Below are positions 1-8,284 of a DNA stretch of 64,000 bases, piece after piece. The translations under genes and the position numbers were made by a program. This DNA is from Serratia marcescens. GTDB lineage: Bacteria; Pseudomonadota; Gammaproteobacteria; Enterobacterales; Enterobacteriaceae. The stretch lies in the NCBI RefSeq assembly GCF_006715005.1, contig NZ_VFMJ01000001.1, positions 1,798,001 through 1,862,000 of the forward strand, given 5' to 3'. The first letter of the stretch is position 1; each line of letters opens with the position of its first letter. The notes under the pieces were generated by a model that saw nothing but the letters and a program-made list of their open reading frames with translations, was not told where the DNA came from and did no database searches.

Positions 1-129
1 CTGCTGCGCCAGGCCTGGCCGCCGCTGCTGACATTGGCCGGCATCGTCTGCCTGATCGCCGGCGTGGTGTACGCCATGCGTATCAAGCCGCAGCCGGTGG
101 TGGTGGCGCTGGAGGACAAACAGGGGTGA
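1..129 (+). CDS. C-terminal end of an unidentified membrane protein (partial)
   Basis: The window opens inside a reading frame (frame 1) that runs 42 codons to a TGA at 127-129. The visible tail has one strongly hydrophobic stretch (about residues 8-26, rich in Leu, Ile, Val and Gly), then a short basic and charged end. This looks like the last transmembrane helix and cytosolic tail of a transporter or other inner-membrane protein. No family can be named from this fragment. It converges on the EF-G gene, with a small GC-rich hairpin (131-149) between them. Confidence 0.55.
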   Translation: MLRQAWPPLLTLAGIVCLIAGVVYAMRIKPQPVVVALEDKQG

Positions 130-130
130 C

Positions 131-149
131 GCCCGCCGCGAAGGCGGGC
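131..149. terminator. GC-rich hairpin between convergent genes
   Basis: A perfect 7-bp stem (GCCCGCC / GGCGGGC) with a 5-nt loop lies between the stop codons of the convergent partial gene and EF-G. Neither side has a clear T-run, so intrinsic termination is uncertain, but the position fits a shared 3'-end structure. Confidence 0.4.
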
Positions 150-156
150 GCGGGGG

Positions 157-2262
157 TTAACGCTTGCTGTGGTGAATGATCTCTTCGGCCACGTTGCGCG
201 GCGCTTCGGCGTAGTGGCTGAACTCCATGGTGTAGGTGGCGCGGCCCTGCGACATCGATCGCAGGGTCGTCGAGTAGCCGAACATCTCGGACAGCGGCAC
301 CTTGGCACGAATTTCCTTGCCGCCGCCGCCCGGGATCTCTTCCATGCCCTGCACCAGACCGCGGCGTGAGGAGAGGTCGCCCATCACGTTGCCGGCGTAA
401 TCTTCCGGCGTTTCCACCTCCACCGACATGATCGGTTCAAGGATCACCGGATCCGCCAGGCGGCAGGCTTCCTTGAAGCCGAAAATCGCCGCCATGCGGA
501 ACGCCTGTTCCGACGAGTCGACATCATGGTAAGAACCGAAGGTCAGGTGCACCTTGACGTCCACCACCTGATAACCGGCCAGCACCCCGTTGTTCAGCGC
601 CTCAAGCACGCCTTTTTTCACCGCCGGGATAAATTCTCCCGGAATGACGCCGCCCTTGATCTCATCGAAGAATTCGAAGCCTTTGCCGGGTTCGTTGGGT
701 TCGACGGTCAGTACCACGTGCCCGTATTGCCCTTTACCGCCGGACTGGCGCACGAACTTGCCTTCCACGTCCGCAACTCGCTTGCGGATGGTTTCGCGGT
801 ACGATACCTGCGGCTTGCCGGTGGTGGTCTCCACCCCGAACTCGCGGCGCATGCGATCGACGATGATCTCGAGGTGCAGCTCGCCCATGCCGTAGATAAT
901 GGTCTGGCCGGATTCTTCATCGGTGCGCACGCGGAACGACGGATCTTCCGACGAAAGGCGCTGCAGCGCGATGCCCATTTTCTCCTGGTCGCCCTTGGTC
1001 TTCGGCTCGATCGCCTGGGCGATCACCGGCTCGGGGAAGGTCATGCGTTCCAGCGTGATGATGGCGCCAGGATCGCACAGCGTATCGCCGGTGGTGACGT
1101 CCTTCAGGCCAACGCAGGCGGCGATATCGCCGGCGTGCAGTTCGTCGATGTCCTTCCGATCGTTGGCGTGCATCTGCACGATGCGGCCGATGCGCTCCTT
1201 TTTGCCCTTGATCGGGTTGTAAACGCTGCTGCCTTTGGCCAGCACCCCGGAATAGACGCGCACGAAGGTCAGCTGGCCGACGAACGGGTCGGTCATCAGT
1301 TTGAACGCCAGCGCCGAGAATTTTTCATTATCGTCGGCTTTGCGGGTGATGATTTCATCGTGTTCACCGTGGCCTTCCATCGGCGGCACGTCGAGCGGCG
1401 AGGGCATCAGTTCAATTACCGCATCCAGCATGCGCTGCACCCCTTTGTTGCGGAACGCAGAGCCGCACAGCATCGGCTGGATTTCGCCGGCGACGGTGCG
1501 CACCCGCAGCCCGTGGACGATCTCCTCTTCGCTCAGCGGCACCTGGTTGAGGTATTTCTCCATCAGTTCTTCCGAGGCTTCGGCGGCGGCTTCAATCATG
1601 TTTTCACGCCACTCCTGCGCTGAATCGCGCAGCTCAGCCGGGATCTCTTCGAAACTGAAGTTCATGCCCTGCGAGGCCTCGTCCCACAGAATGGCTTTCA
1701 TCCGCACCAGATCCACCACGCCGCTGAAGTGGTCTTCGGCGCCGATAGGGATAACGATCGGCACCGGGTTGGCTTTCAGGCGCTCGATCATCATTTTGCG
1801 CACGCGGAAAAAGTCTGCGCCGATGCGGTCCATTTTGTTGACGAACGCCAGCCGCGGCACTTTGTACTTGTTGGCCTGGCGCCAGACGGTTTCCGACTGC
1901 GGCTGCACGCCGCCCACCGAGTCATAGACCATCACGGCGCCGTCCAGCACGCGCATCGAACGCTCAACCTCAATGGTGAAATCGACGTGCCCGGGGGTGT
2001 CGATAATATTGATGCGGTGCTGCGGATAATTATGCTGCATGCCGTTCCAGAAGCAGGTGGTGGCCGCCGAGGTGATGGTGATGCCGCGCTCCTGTTCCTG
2101 CGCCATCCAGTCCATGGTCGCCGCGCCGTCATGCACTTCACCCAGCTTGTGGCTGACCCCGGTGTAAAACAGAATCCGCTCGGTGGTGGTGGTCTTGCCG
2201 GCATCGATATGCGCGGAGATGCCGATATTGCGGTAACGTTCGATAGGGGTGGTGCGAGCCAT
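157..2262 (-). CDS. fusA: Elongation factor G, free-standing divergent copy
   Basis: Translational GTPase that drives ribosome translocation and, with RRF, recycling. The 701-residue protein is full length for EF-G. It has the P-loop AHIDAGKT at 17-24, the switch motif RGIT, DTPGH, NKMD, and domains II-V, including the domain IV loop around GGKGQYGHV. The ATG at 2262 (start [10 protein letters not shown]) is preferred over an in-frame TTG six bases upstream because it follows an AAAGG ribosome site. It is not next to rpsL, rpsG or tuf, so it is probably a second copy. From memory of the family, domains III-V resemble beta-proteobacterial EF-G (for example [18 protein letters not shown]) more than the E. 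coli protein, which suggests an acquired or ancient paralogue. A possible Fur site lies about 50 bases upstream of the start. Confidence 0.93.
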   Translation of the reverse strand: MARTTPIERYRNIGISAHIDAGKTTTTERILFYTGVSHKLGEVHDGAATMDWMAQEQERGITITSAATTCFWNGMQHNYPQHRINIIDTPGHVDFTIEVERSMRVLDGAVMVYDSVGGVQPQSETVWRQANKYKVPRLAFVNKMDRIGADFFRVRKMMIERLKANPVPIVIPIGAEDHFSGVVDLVRMKAILWDEASQGMNFSFEEIPAELRDSAQEWRENMIEAAAEASEELMEKYLNQVPLSEEEIVHGLRVRTVAGEIQPMLCGSAFRNKGVQRMLDAVIELMPSPLDVPPMEGHGEHDEIITRKADDNEKFSALAFKLMTDPFVGQLTFVRVYSGVLAKGSSVYNPIKGKKERIGRIVQMHANDRKDIDELHAGDIAACVGLKDVTTGDTLCDPGAIITLERMTFPEPVIAQAIEPKTKGDQEKMGIALQRLSSEDPSFRVRTDEESGQTIIYGMGELHLEIIVDRMRREFGVETTTGKPQVSYRETIRKRVADVEGKFVRQSGGKGQYGHVVLTVEPNEPGKGFEFFDEIKGGVIPGEFIPAVKKGVLEALNNGVLAGYQVVDVKVHLTFGSYHDVDSSEQAFRMAAIFGFKEACRLADPVILEPIMSVEVETPEDYAGNVMGDLSSRRGLVQGMEEIPGGGGKEIRAKVPLSEMFGYSTTLRSMSQGRATYTMEFSHYAEAPRNVAEEIIHHSKR

Positions 2263-2309
2263 AATCAACCTTTCTTAGCCGCGTGAAGGAGAGCGGCTTA
2301 AACAGCATG

Positions 2310-2328
2310 GATAATGATGATAATCCTC
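2310..2328. promoter_or_regulatory. Candidate Fur box upstream of the EF-G copy
   Basis: GATAATGATGATAATCCTC agrees with the classical 19-bp Fur consensus at about 15 of 19 positions by hand alignment. It lies 48 bases upstream of the EF-G start codon, where a promoter would be expected. Fur control of EF-G would be unusual, and the second half of the site is imperfect. Confidence 0.35.
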
Positions 2329-2464
2329 ATAGGGTTATCCGTCGGATCGCAGAGCCTCGCTCTGGTCACAAACTAATCGTAGTTGAAGGCGTTGGTTTTT
2401 TTAAGCGATGGTTGTGATAGATGAAAGTTTGCGCGCATAACGGCGCCGGTAGAGGAAAGGGCGA

Positions 2465-2487
2465 TAAAAAAGGCCCTTAACGGGCCT
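2465..2487 (-). terminator. Rho-independent terminator of the small CsbD/ElaB-like gene
   Basis: On the minus strand a 6-bp GC-rich stem (AGGCCC / GGGCCT, 2471-2487) is followed by six T residues (2465-2470). It lies just after the stop codon at 2512. A second hairpin (about 2494-2512) overlaps the stop codon itself. Confidence 0.8.
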
Positions 2488-2511
2488 GTTGTCGAGCGGC
2501 GCATTCGCCGC

Positions 2512-2760
2512 TTATTTGCGTCCCAGCAAGAAGCCGAAAACGATGCCGACCGCTGCCGCAACGGCCACGCCGGCCAGCGGGTTGGCTTCCACCTGGGTTC
2601 TTACGCTATCCGCCGCGTCTCGGGCGGCATAGCTGGCCTGAGAGGCGTATTTGCGCGCCGCGCCGCTCACCTGATGTTCCGGTGAATCAACGGCTTTACC
2701 GAACGCTTCTTGTACCGCGCCTGCGGCTTCATTGGCTTTGTCTTCCGCTTTTCCAAACAT
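2512..2760 (-). CDS. Small C-tail-anchored CsbD/ElaB-YqjD-like stress protein
   Basis: An 82-residue protein. The N-terminal half is charged, Ala-rich and helical, with the KAEDKANEAAG pattern seen in CsbD proteins. The C-terminus (about residues 59-82, NPLAGVAVAAAVGIVFGFLLGRK without its last residues) is a glycine-zipper-like hydrophobic segment ending in Gly-Arg-Lys, as in the ElaB/YqjD (DUF883) family. Those E. coli proteins are inner-membrane tail-anchored, stationary-phase proteins that bind ribosomes. The start is firm, with AGGAGAG 6 bases before the ATG at 2760. It is monocistronic with its own terminator. The family is clear in outline; the cellular role is inferred. Confidence 0.8.
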   Translation of the reverse strand: MFGKAEDKANEAAGAVQEAFGKAVDSPEHQVSGAARKYASQASYAARDAADSVRTQVEANPLAGVAVAAAVGIVFGFLLGRK

Positions 2761-2981
2761 GCAACTCTCCTGGTCCTTGTGGGTTAACGAACCCTAAGCC
2801 TAGCAGGTGAACGGCACTTTTTGCAGCATTCTGTGCGTTATAAGAGCAATCCGAGCAAAGAAATGTCTTGCCGGGCGTACGGTGACGGCTTCACCCGCGC
2901 GGTTTTTTGTGTTCTATTGGCTAGCTGTTTAACCGGGTATCGTTAACCTTTGACCGATTCGTTGAGTTGAAAGGACTCCCC

Positions 2982-4475
2982 ATGTCAGTACTGCGTATTC
3001 TGGCGCTGCTCGCCGCGACCGCCACGTTGCCCGCCCAGGCCAAGCCTGCGGCTCACGGCGCGACGGCCGAAAACGGCGTTCGTTGGCAATCTTGTCTCAA
3101 CAGCGGTTTTCAGCGCTGGTTCGATGAGGCGCCGCCGCCGGGCCTGCGCTGCGGTTACCTCGAGGTGCCGTTAGCCTATGCCACACCGCCCGCTCATGTG
3201 GCGCAGGCGGGCGAACAGACCGTGCGTTTGGCGTTGACCCTGCTGCCCGCCACCGGGCCGAAAAAGGGCAGCGTGGTGATGATCAGCGGTGGGCCGGGGT
3301 TGCCGGGCATCAATCCTTATTTGGGCAACGACGCGCACGTCGCCAGATTGCGTAAATCCTACGACATCATCGGTTACGATCCGCGCGGCGTCGGCCAATC
3401 GACGCCGAAAATCTCCTGTCAGGTGGCCGAAGGCGACGAAACCCCGACGCCGGACGACAACGATGTGGCCGGTGCGGAGAGCCAGACGCGCACCCTGATT
3501 GCCGCCTGCATCAAACAGACCGGCGCGGACGTGCTGCAACACATCGGCACCGACGAGGCGGTCAACGATCTGAACGCGATCCGCCACGCGCTGGGCGAGC
3601 CGGGGCTGACGGCGGTGGCGTACTCTTACGGCACCAAGGTAGCGGCGCTGTATGCCGAACGCTTCCCGAAGAAAACGCGCGCGCTGGTGCTGGACGGGGT
3701 GGTGGACCTGGCGGAAGACGATTTCACCCAGCGCATGAACCAGGAGCGAGGTTTTCAGCAAAGCTTCCTGCGCTTCGCCGCCTACTGCGGCAAAACCGAC
3801 AGCTGCCAGTTGGGCGGCGGCGCCAATCAGGCGCTACAACGCTACCATGCTTTGCTGCGTAAGCTGCATGAGCAGCCGTTCGTCACCGCGGCGGGTTATG
3901 AAATCTCCGCCGACGACGTGCTGACGGCCACGCGTTCGCTGCTGTTGTGGCCGGAGCGCTGGCATGAGCTGGCGACCGTGCTGCGTCAGCTCGATGCCGG
4001 CATCGCCGGGCAGCAGGTTTCCGATCTGATCGACGAAAGCTACTCACCGGATGCCGATGACGCCCTGAACGTCATTACCTGCGCCGACGTCGCCAACCCG
4101 ACGGCCGATCCGCTGCTGTTGCGCAGACAGCGGCAGGAGATCAATACCGCCGCTTTGTATGCTCACTATCTGCCGTTGCACGAGTATCCGCTGGAAATGT
4201 GCGATCTGTGGCCGTACCGAGGCAAGGATCGCCCGCACACGCCGGTGGCGTCCGCCGCGTTGCCGCCGCTGCTGTTCGTCGCCCAGCGCTACGATCCAAC
4301 CACGCCGTACCGCAACGCCCAGGTGATGGCCGCCGCCTTTAAAAGCCCGCTGATCACCCGCGAACGCGACGGGCATACGCTGGCGCTGAACGGCATCGAC
4401 AGCTGCGTCGACGAAAGCGTAGTGGATTATCTGCTGGCGCCGAAAAAGCCACGCCGCGACAAGACTTGCCGTTGA
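2982..4475 (+). CDS. Secreted alpha/beta hydrolase with TAP-like C-terminal domain
   Basis: A 497-residue serine hydrolase of the tripeptidyl-aminopeptidase type (abhydrolase_1 plus a C-terminal TAP-like domain). The N-terminus is a Sec signal peptide (MSVLRILALLAATATLPAQA). The oxyanion segment ISGGPGLPG, the nucleophile in AYSYGT, an acid in RYDPTTP and the histidine in RDGHTLAL give the expected catalytic triad order. The ATG at 2982 is chosen because AAAGGA precedes it; an upstream TTG at 2967 would remove the signal peptide from the extreme N-terminus. Several Cys residues suit a periplasmic or secreted enzyme. Relatives cleave N-terminal residues from short peptides or hydrolyse esters. 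The substrate is unknown. Confidence 0.85.
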   Translation: MSVLRILALLAATATLPAQAKPAAHGATAENGVRWQSCLNSGFQRWFDEAPPPGLRCGYLEVPLAYATPPAHVAQAGEQTVRLALTLLPATGPKKGSVVMISGGPGLPGINPYLGNDAHVARLRKSYDIIGYDPRGVGQSTPKISCQVAEGDETPTPDDNDVAGAESQTRTLIAACIKQTGADVLQHIGTDEAVNDLNAIRHALGEPGLTAVAYSYGTKVAALYAERFPKKTRALVLDGVVDLAEDDFTQRMNQERGFQQSFLRFAAYCGKTDSCQLGGGANQALQRYHALLRKLHEQPFVTAAGYEISADDVLTATRSLLLWPERWHELATVLRQLDAGIAGQQVSDLIDESYSPDADDALNVITCADVANPTADPLLLRRQRQEINTAALYAHYLPLHEYPLEMCDLWPYRGKDRPHTPVASAALPPLLFVAQRYDPTTPYRNAQVMAAAFKSPLITRERDGHTLALNGIDSCVDESVVDYLLAPKKPRRDKTCR

Positions 4476-4499
4476 AAAGGCCGGGTGGAAGCCCGGCCT
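4476..4499. terminator. Bidirectional terminator hairpin
   Basis: An 8-bp stem (AGGCCGGG / CCCGGCCT, 4478-4499) lies between the convergent hydrolase and isochorismatase-like genes. On the minus strand it runs into a short T-run (3-4 T), so it would serve best as terminator of the minus-strand gene. Confidence 0.6.
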
Positions 4500-4520
4500 G
4501 ACAGGTAAGTCGCCCGCGTT

Positions 4521-4910
4521 TTAGAATTTCACCTCTTCCGCCAACGCCAGCGTCACGAATGGCCCCGACAGGGTCTGGTTATGGTGACGGATAATGGCTT
4601 CGGCACCGAGTTCCGCCGTATCTGAACAGCTATGGGCATCGGCGGCCAGTACCATGTCAAACCCCAATTCCGCGCCGCGCCGACACGTGGTGTCTACGCA
4701 ATATTGCGTTTTCATTCCCGAAATCACCAGCCGACCGATGCCGGCTTGTTTGAGCCGCTCCGCCAGATCAGTCTGGTAAAAACAGCTGGGGTGAGTTTTA
4801 TCGATGAACCAGTCGGTTCCCGCGTCGATTTCCAGACCGGGATGAACTTGCCACAGCGGGCTATTTGCGGCGATGGGCGAACCTGTCGGGCCGGTGTGGC
4901 GAATAAACAC
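4521..4910 (-). pseudogene. 5'-truncated isochorismatase-family hydrolase
   Basis: The 129-residue frame matches the C-terminal two thirds of cysteine hydrolases of the isochorismatase family. It has the family Lys region (DWFIDKTHPSCF) and the catalytic Cys in GMKTQYCVDTTCRRG, followed by the usual AADAHS segment. Family members normally have 170-200 residues and begin with a beta strand holding the catalytic Asp (IDMQ-type). That part is missing: the only starts are GTG at 4910 or internal codons, and an in-frame TGA lies two codons upstream. None of the other frames over the next 150 bases holds an IDMQ-like motif, so a simple frameshift does not explain it. It is probably a deletion relic lacking the triad Asp. 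A divergent small functional protein cannot be excluded. Confidence 0.7.
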
Positions 4911-5119
4911 TACTCACCGCCGGTTCGCGACGTTCCTGTTCGGCGATGCCGGCCGCCGTGTCCTTCCGCTTGCTTTCGTCAGTTTTAGCCACTATTTCGT
5001 TGATAATGAAAGAAATTCAACACCGCTTTTGGTTATGACTCATAGCGATTAATGATTTAATTTATTCCACTACCACATTGCATATTGAACGCGATAAAAC
5101 ACTAATCAGGGATATCGAC

Positions 5120-6739
5120 GTGAAATATTCATTTAATGGCAAGAAACTGGCTGGTTTAATCCTCCTGGCTTTTAACGCGACGACAGCTCAGGCGGCCGAG
5201 GTGCCGGCGGGCGCTAAACTGGCGCCGGTACAGGAATTGGTGCGCGCCAACGGGTATGAACCGGCGACGCTGGATCCGAACCTGGCCGAGAGCAATGTGG
5301 AGTTCTATATCTTCAACGATTTGTTCGAAGGTTTGCTGCGCGTCGGGAAAGACGGCGAAGCGATCCCGGCGCTGGCGCAGACGTGGGAGCATCAGGGCAA
5401 CGTCTGGACCTTCCATCTGCGGCCGCAGGCCAAATGGTCGAACGGCGATCCGGTGACCGCCGACGATTTCGTCTACAGCTGGCGGCGCCTCACCGATCCG
5501 AAAACCGCGTCGCCGTACGGCAGCTATCTGGCATCGGCCTACGTGCTGAATGCGGCGGCGATCAACGCCGGCAGCAAGCCGCCGAGCGAGCTGGGCGTCA
5601 AGGCGCTGGACGCGCACACCCTGCAGGTGACGCTGTCGGAGCCCAACTCCTACCTGCTCAAGCAGCTGGTGCATTTTCCGGTCTTGCCGGTTAACTGCAA
5701 AGTGGTGGAGCAGTACGGCAAAAACTGGACTCAACCGGCGCATTTTGTCGGCAACGGCGCATTCCGTCTCAGCCAGTGGGTGGTGAACGAAAAGGTGGTG
5801 GTGGAACGCAATCCGCAGTATTGGGACAACGCCAACACCGTGCTCAACAAAGTGACGTTCTTGCCGATACAGGGTTTCCCGGAGGTGGCGCGTTTTCGCG
5901 CCGGCGAGGTTGAGTTGGGGTATACCACGCCGCCGGAGCTGTATCAGCAGCTGAAAAAAACGCTCGGCGAGCAACAGTTGGTGACCTATCCGCTGCTCTC
6001 CACCAGTTATTTCGCCTTCAACAACCGCCAGGCGCCGTTTAACGACCTGCGGGTGCGCCAGGCGCTGAATCTGGCGCTGGACAAAGACATTATCGCCGGC
6101 AAGGTGCTGGGCTACGGCCAACAGCCGGCCTGGACCTTTACCCCAACGGGGGCGGGCGGCTATACCTTGCAGCCCGGCGCTGCGGCTGGCTGGACGCCGG
6201 AACAGCGGCACGCCCAGGCGAAGCAACTGCTGGCGCAGGCCGGTTTCAACGCCGAGAACCCGCTGCGCTTTACCGTGCTGTACAGCAACGACGCCACCAT
6301 CAAGAAGATCGTCATCGCCGCCGCCGCCATGTGGAAAAAGAACCTCGGGGTAGAGGCCACTTTGCAAAGCCAGGAGCGTAAAGTGACGCTGGATAATATC
6401 AACCGCGGGCAATATGGCGTGGCCTTTACCCGCTGGCTGGCGGATTACAATGATCCCTCCACCTTCCTGAACGTGTTCCGTTCCGACAGCAGCGAAAACA
6501 GCCCTAAATACCATAACCCGGACTACGACCGCATTCTGCATCAGGCAACGGCGGCGCAGACGCCGCAGCAGGTGCAGCAATACTTCCAGCAGGCCGAGGC
6601 GGTGCTGGCCGCCGATACGCCGGTGGCGCCGGTGTACTACGAGGCCAACGCCACGCTCATTAAACCCTACGTGAAGGGGATCGACTTTACCCCTCAAGGT
6701 GCCTTGTACGATAAAAACGTCTATCTTCTCGAGCACTGA
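5120..6739 (+). CDS. Periplasmic oligopeptide-binding protein (OppA/MppA type)
   Basis: A 539-residue family-5 extracellular solute-binding protein. It has a Sec signal peptide ending around ATTAQA-A, then the family hallmarks PATLDPN, ESNVEFYIFNDLFEGL, KWSNGDPVTADDFVYSWRR and PHFVGNGAF-like blocks. OppA relatives bind short peptides in the periplasm and deliver them to the OppBCDF importer; MppA-type paralogues bind murein tripeptide. No permease or ATPase gene follows, so it probably works with a transporter encoded elsewhere. The GTG at 5120, after an AGG-containing site and giving a normal signal peptide, is preferred to the TTG at 5078. A strong bidirectional terminator follows. Peptide specificity is not known. 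Confidence 0.9.
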   Translation: MKYSFNGKKLAGLILLAFNATTAQAAEVPAGAKLAPVQELVRANGYEPATLDPNLAESNVEFYIFNDLFEGLLRVGKDGEAIPALAQTWEHQGNVWTFHLRPQAKWSNGDPVTADDFVYSWRRLTDPKTASPYGSYLASAYVLNAAAINAGSKPPSELGVKALDAHTLQVTLSEPNSYLLKQLVHFPVLPVNCKVVEQYGKNWTQPAHFVGNGAFRLSQWVVNEKVVVERNPQYWDNANTVLNKVTFLPIQGFPEVARFRAGEVELGYTTPPELYQQLKKTLGEQQLVTYPLLSTSYFAFNNRQAPFNDLRVRQALNLALDKDIIAGKVLGYGQQPAWTFTPTGAGGYTLQPGAAAGWTPEQRHAQAKQLLAQAGFNAENPLRFTVLYSNDATIKKIVIAAAAMWKKNLGVEATLQSQERKVTLDNINRGQYGVAFTRWLADYNDPSTFLNVFRSDSSENSPKYHNPDYDRILHQATAAQTPQQVQQYFQQAEAVLAADTPVAPVYYEANATLIKPYVKGIDFTPQGALYDKNVYLLEH

Positions 6740-6744
6740 GAAAT

Positions 6745-6776
6745 AAAAAACGGCTGATTTATATCAGCCGTTTTTA
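6745..6776. terminator. Strong bidirectional rho-independent terminator
   Basis: A long perfect stem (ACGGCTGAT / ATCAGCCGT) with flanking A-run on the left and T-run on the right lies 5 bases after the stop of the oligopeptide-binding protein. It insulates that gene from the downstream riboswitch leader. Confidence 0.92.
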
Positions 6777-6880
6777 TAGATTCGTGTTTAATAACATTAT
6801 CCTAAATACTCCATAAACGACGGGCAATCTTTTCTTCCTGCCGGATAAAACAACGCCTATACTGCGCCGGTAGTTTATAT

Positions 6881-7129
6881 GCAGTATCTCGTTTGGCGAG
6901 GCTCCTATACAAACACAGGTTACTGATCTGACGACATCGAGAGATGCCCAAGGTTAAGACAGGCTTTATCGGATTAAGGTTCAGCCCAAAGTAACTTCCG
7001 AGCAACAATTCGGATACGTTGTATAGTGCTAAAACCTGGACGCGGAGATAGGCAGTCTGCACTCCCTCTGTGGTTACGCCCCTATGCGATTCGCTGTTGA
7101 AGTTCAAAACAGAAATAGGGACTGACAAA
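6881..7129 (+). promoter_or_regulatory. M-box (ykoK-type) Mg2+ riboswitch leader of mgtE
   Basis: The 350-base leader before mgtE holds the conserved M-box blocks in order: GGCGAGGCTCCTATAC (6895-6910), a CATCGAGAGATGCCCAAGG-like core (6935-6953), ACAG (6959-6962), and the 3' block GTATAGTGCTAAAACCT (7021-7037). Closing helix P1 is formed by TATCTC (6885-6890) with GAGATA (7045-7050). In known M-boxes Mg2+ binding compacts the aptamer and turns Mg2+ transporter genes off. No intrinsic terminator follows. Instead CCCTAT (7080-7085) can pair with the likely ribosome site ATAGGG (7115-7120), while ATAGG (7048-7052, overlapping the 3' side of P1) can pair with CCTAT. This suggests translational control. 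Family assignment is by recalled consensus; the switching model is inference. Confidence 0.85.
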
Positions 7130-8152
7130 ATGATCAAGTCACATCAACATTATTCTTCTCCGGCGCTGAGCGCGACTGAAACTCTCGACGAGACCTCGGT
7201 CGCCGGCTATATGAACGCCGATTTTATTACTGTTCCCGCGACGATGACGGTCACGCATGCCCGGGAATATTTACTTTCACAGCTAAAAACGGACGAAATT
7301 CCCACCCGGGTATTTATTACCGCGGACGATTATCATCTGCGCGGCACGCTATCGGTGAAAAAACTGCTGCAGTGCGACGACGAGGATAAAGCGGTCGGCG
7401 TGATGATGGATCACAGCTATTTTCAGGTTTCACCCGACGACGATCGCAACGACGTGGCGCATCTGCTCGGCAAAGGTGGCCTGGACGTAGTGCCGGTCGT
7501 GGCGAACAACACGCTGGTCGGCGTACTGGGTGAACGCGAAATTGCCCGGCTGGTCGAGGATGAAAATACCGAGGATGCACAGCGCCAGGGCGCGAGCCTG
7601 CCGCTGGATAAGCCTTACCTGGAGACCAGCCCGTGGGCGCTGTGGCGCAAACGCTCGGTGTGGCTGCTGATGCTGTTCGTCGCCGAAGCCTATACCGGCA
7701 ACGTGCTGAAGGCGTTTGAAGACCAGCTCGAAGCGGCGATTGCGCTGGCGTTCTTCATCCCGCTGCTGATCGGCACCGGCGGCAACAGCGGCACCCAGAT
7801 CACCTCGACGCTGGTGCGCGCCATGGCGCTGGGCGAGGTCAGCCTGCGCAACCTGGGCGCGGTGATCCGTAAAGAGGTCACGACCTCGCTGCTGATCGCC
7901 GTCACCATCGGTCTGGCGGCCTGGGTGCGCGCCTGGATCATGGGCGTCGGCATGGAGGTGACATTGGTGGTCAGCCTGTCGCTGGTGGCGATCACCGTGT
8001 GGAGCGCGATTGTGTCGTCGATCATTCCGATGCTGTTGAAACGGCTCGGCATCGATCCGGCGGTGGTGTCGGCGCCGTTTATCGCCACCTTTATCGACGG
8101 TACCGGTCTGATTATTTATTTCAAAATCGCCCAGTACGTTTTGGGGATTTAA
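7130..8152 (+). CDS. mgtE: MgtE-family Mg2+ channel, short form without N domain
   Basis: A 340-residue inner-membrane Mg2+ channel. Residues about 25-150 form a pair of CBS domains (starting SVAGYMNADFITVPATMTV), followed by five transmembrane helices with the pore signature PLLIGTGGNSGTQ and the final TGLIIYF helix. Typical MgtE proteins have about 450 residues with a helical N domain before the CBS pair, part of the Mg2+-sensing gate. That domain is absent here. The ATG at 7130 is used because it follows the SD-like ATAGGG; an earlier in-frame start at 7070 lies inside the riboswitch leader. Expression is very probably governed by the M-box upstream, so the gene is made when Mg2+ is scarce. 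It is followed by an MgtS-like microprotein gene. Confidence 0.93.
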   Translation: MIKSHQHYSSPALSATETLDETSVAGYMNADFITVPATMTVTHAREYLLSQLKTDEIPTRVFITADDYHLRGTLSVKKLLQCDDEDKAVGVMMDHSYFQVSPDDDRNDVAHLLGKGGLDVVPVVANNTLVGVLGEREIARLVEDENTEDAQRQGASLPLDKPYLETSPWALWRKRSVWLLMLFVAEAYTGNVLKAFEDQLEAAIALAFFIPLLIGTGGNSGTQITSTLVRAMALGEVSLRNLGAVIRKEVTTSLLIAVTIGLAAWVRAWIMGVGMEVTLVVSLSLVAITVWSAIVSSIIPMLLKRLGIDPAVVSAPFIATFIDGTGLIIYFKIAQYVLGI

Positions 8153-8212
8153 ACGGTTCCCGCTCTAAACAGGGCGGGAGTGTGACAACAAAGAGGAGGA
8201 CGTTAAAAAACC

Positions 8213-8269
8213 ATGGATACCGACCAACCCCGATATTTAACGCAAGGGGCTTTTATCGATAACATTTAA
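8213..8269 (+). CDS. Possible 18-codon ORF between mgtE and the mgtS-like gene
   Basis: ATG at 8213 opens an 18-residue frame (MDTDQPRYLTQGAFIDNI) ending at TAA 8267-8269, 15 bases before the mgtS-like start. A GAGGAGGA sequence precedes it, but 13-14 bases away, which is long for efficient initiation. It could be a leader peptide coupling translation to the mgtS-like gene, or chance. No homologue is recognised. Confidence 0.2.
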   Translation: MDTDQPRYLTQGAFIDNI

Positions 8270-8284
8270 CCTGAGGACAAAATA

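Noticed and set aside
526..1623. Plus-strand open frame of 365 codons inside the EF-G gene
   Set aside because: It is the antisense shadow of EF-G in GC-rich DNA, rich in His, Arg and Ala without domains or a ribosome site.
5156..6736. Minus-strand open frame of 526 codons opposite the oligopeptide-binding protein
   Set aside because: Antisense shadow; composition (His, Arg, Gln runs) is not protein-like and the plus-strand gene has clear family motifs and a signal peptide.
7070..7129. N-terminal extension of MgtE to an upstream in-frame start
   Set aside because: It lies in the riboswitch expression platform, has no ribosome site and adds residues not seen in the family.
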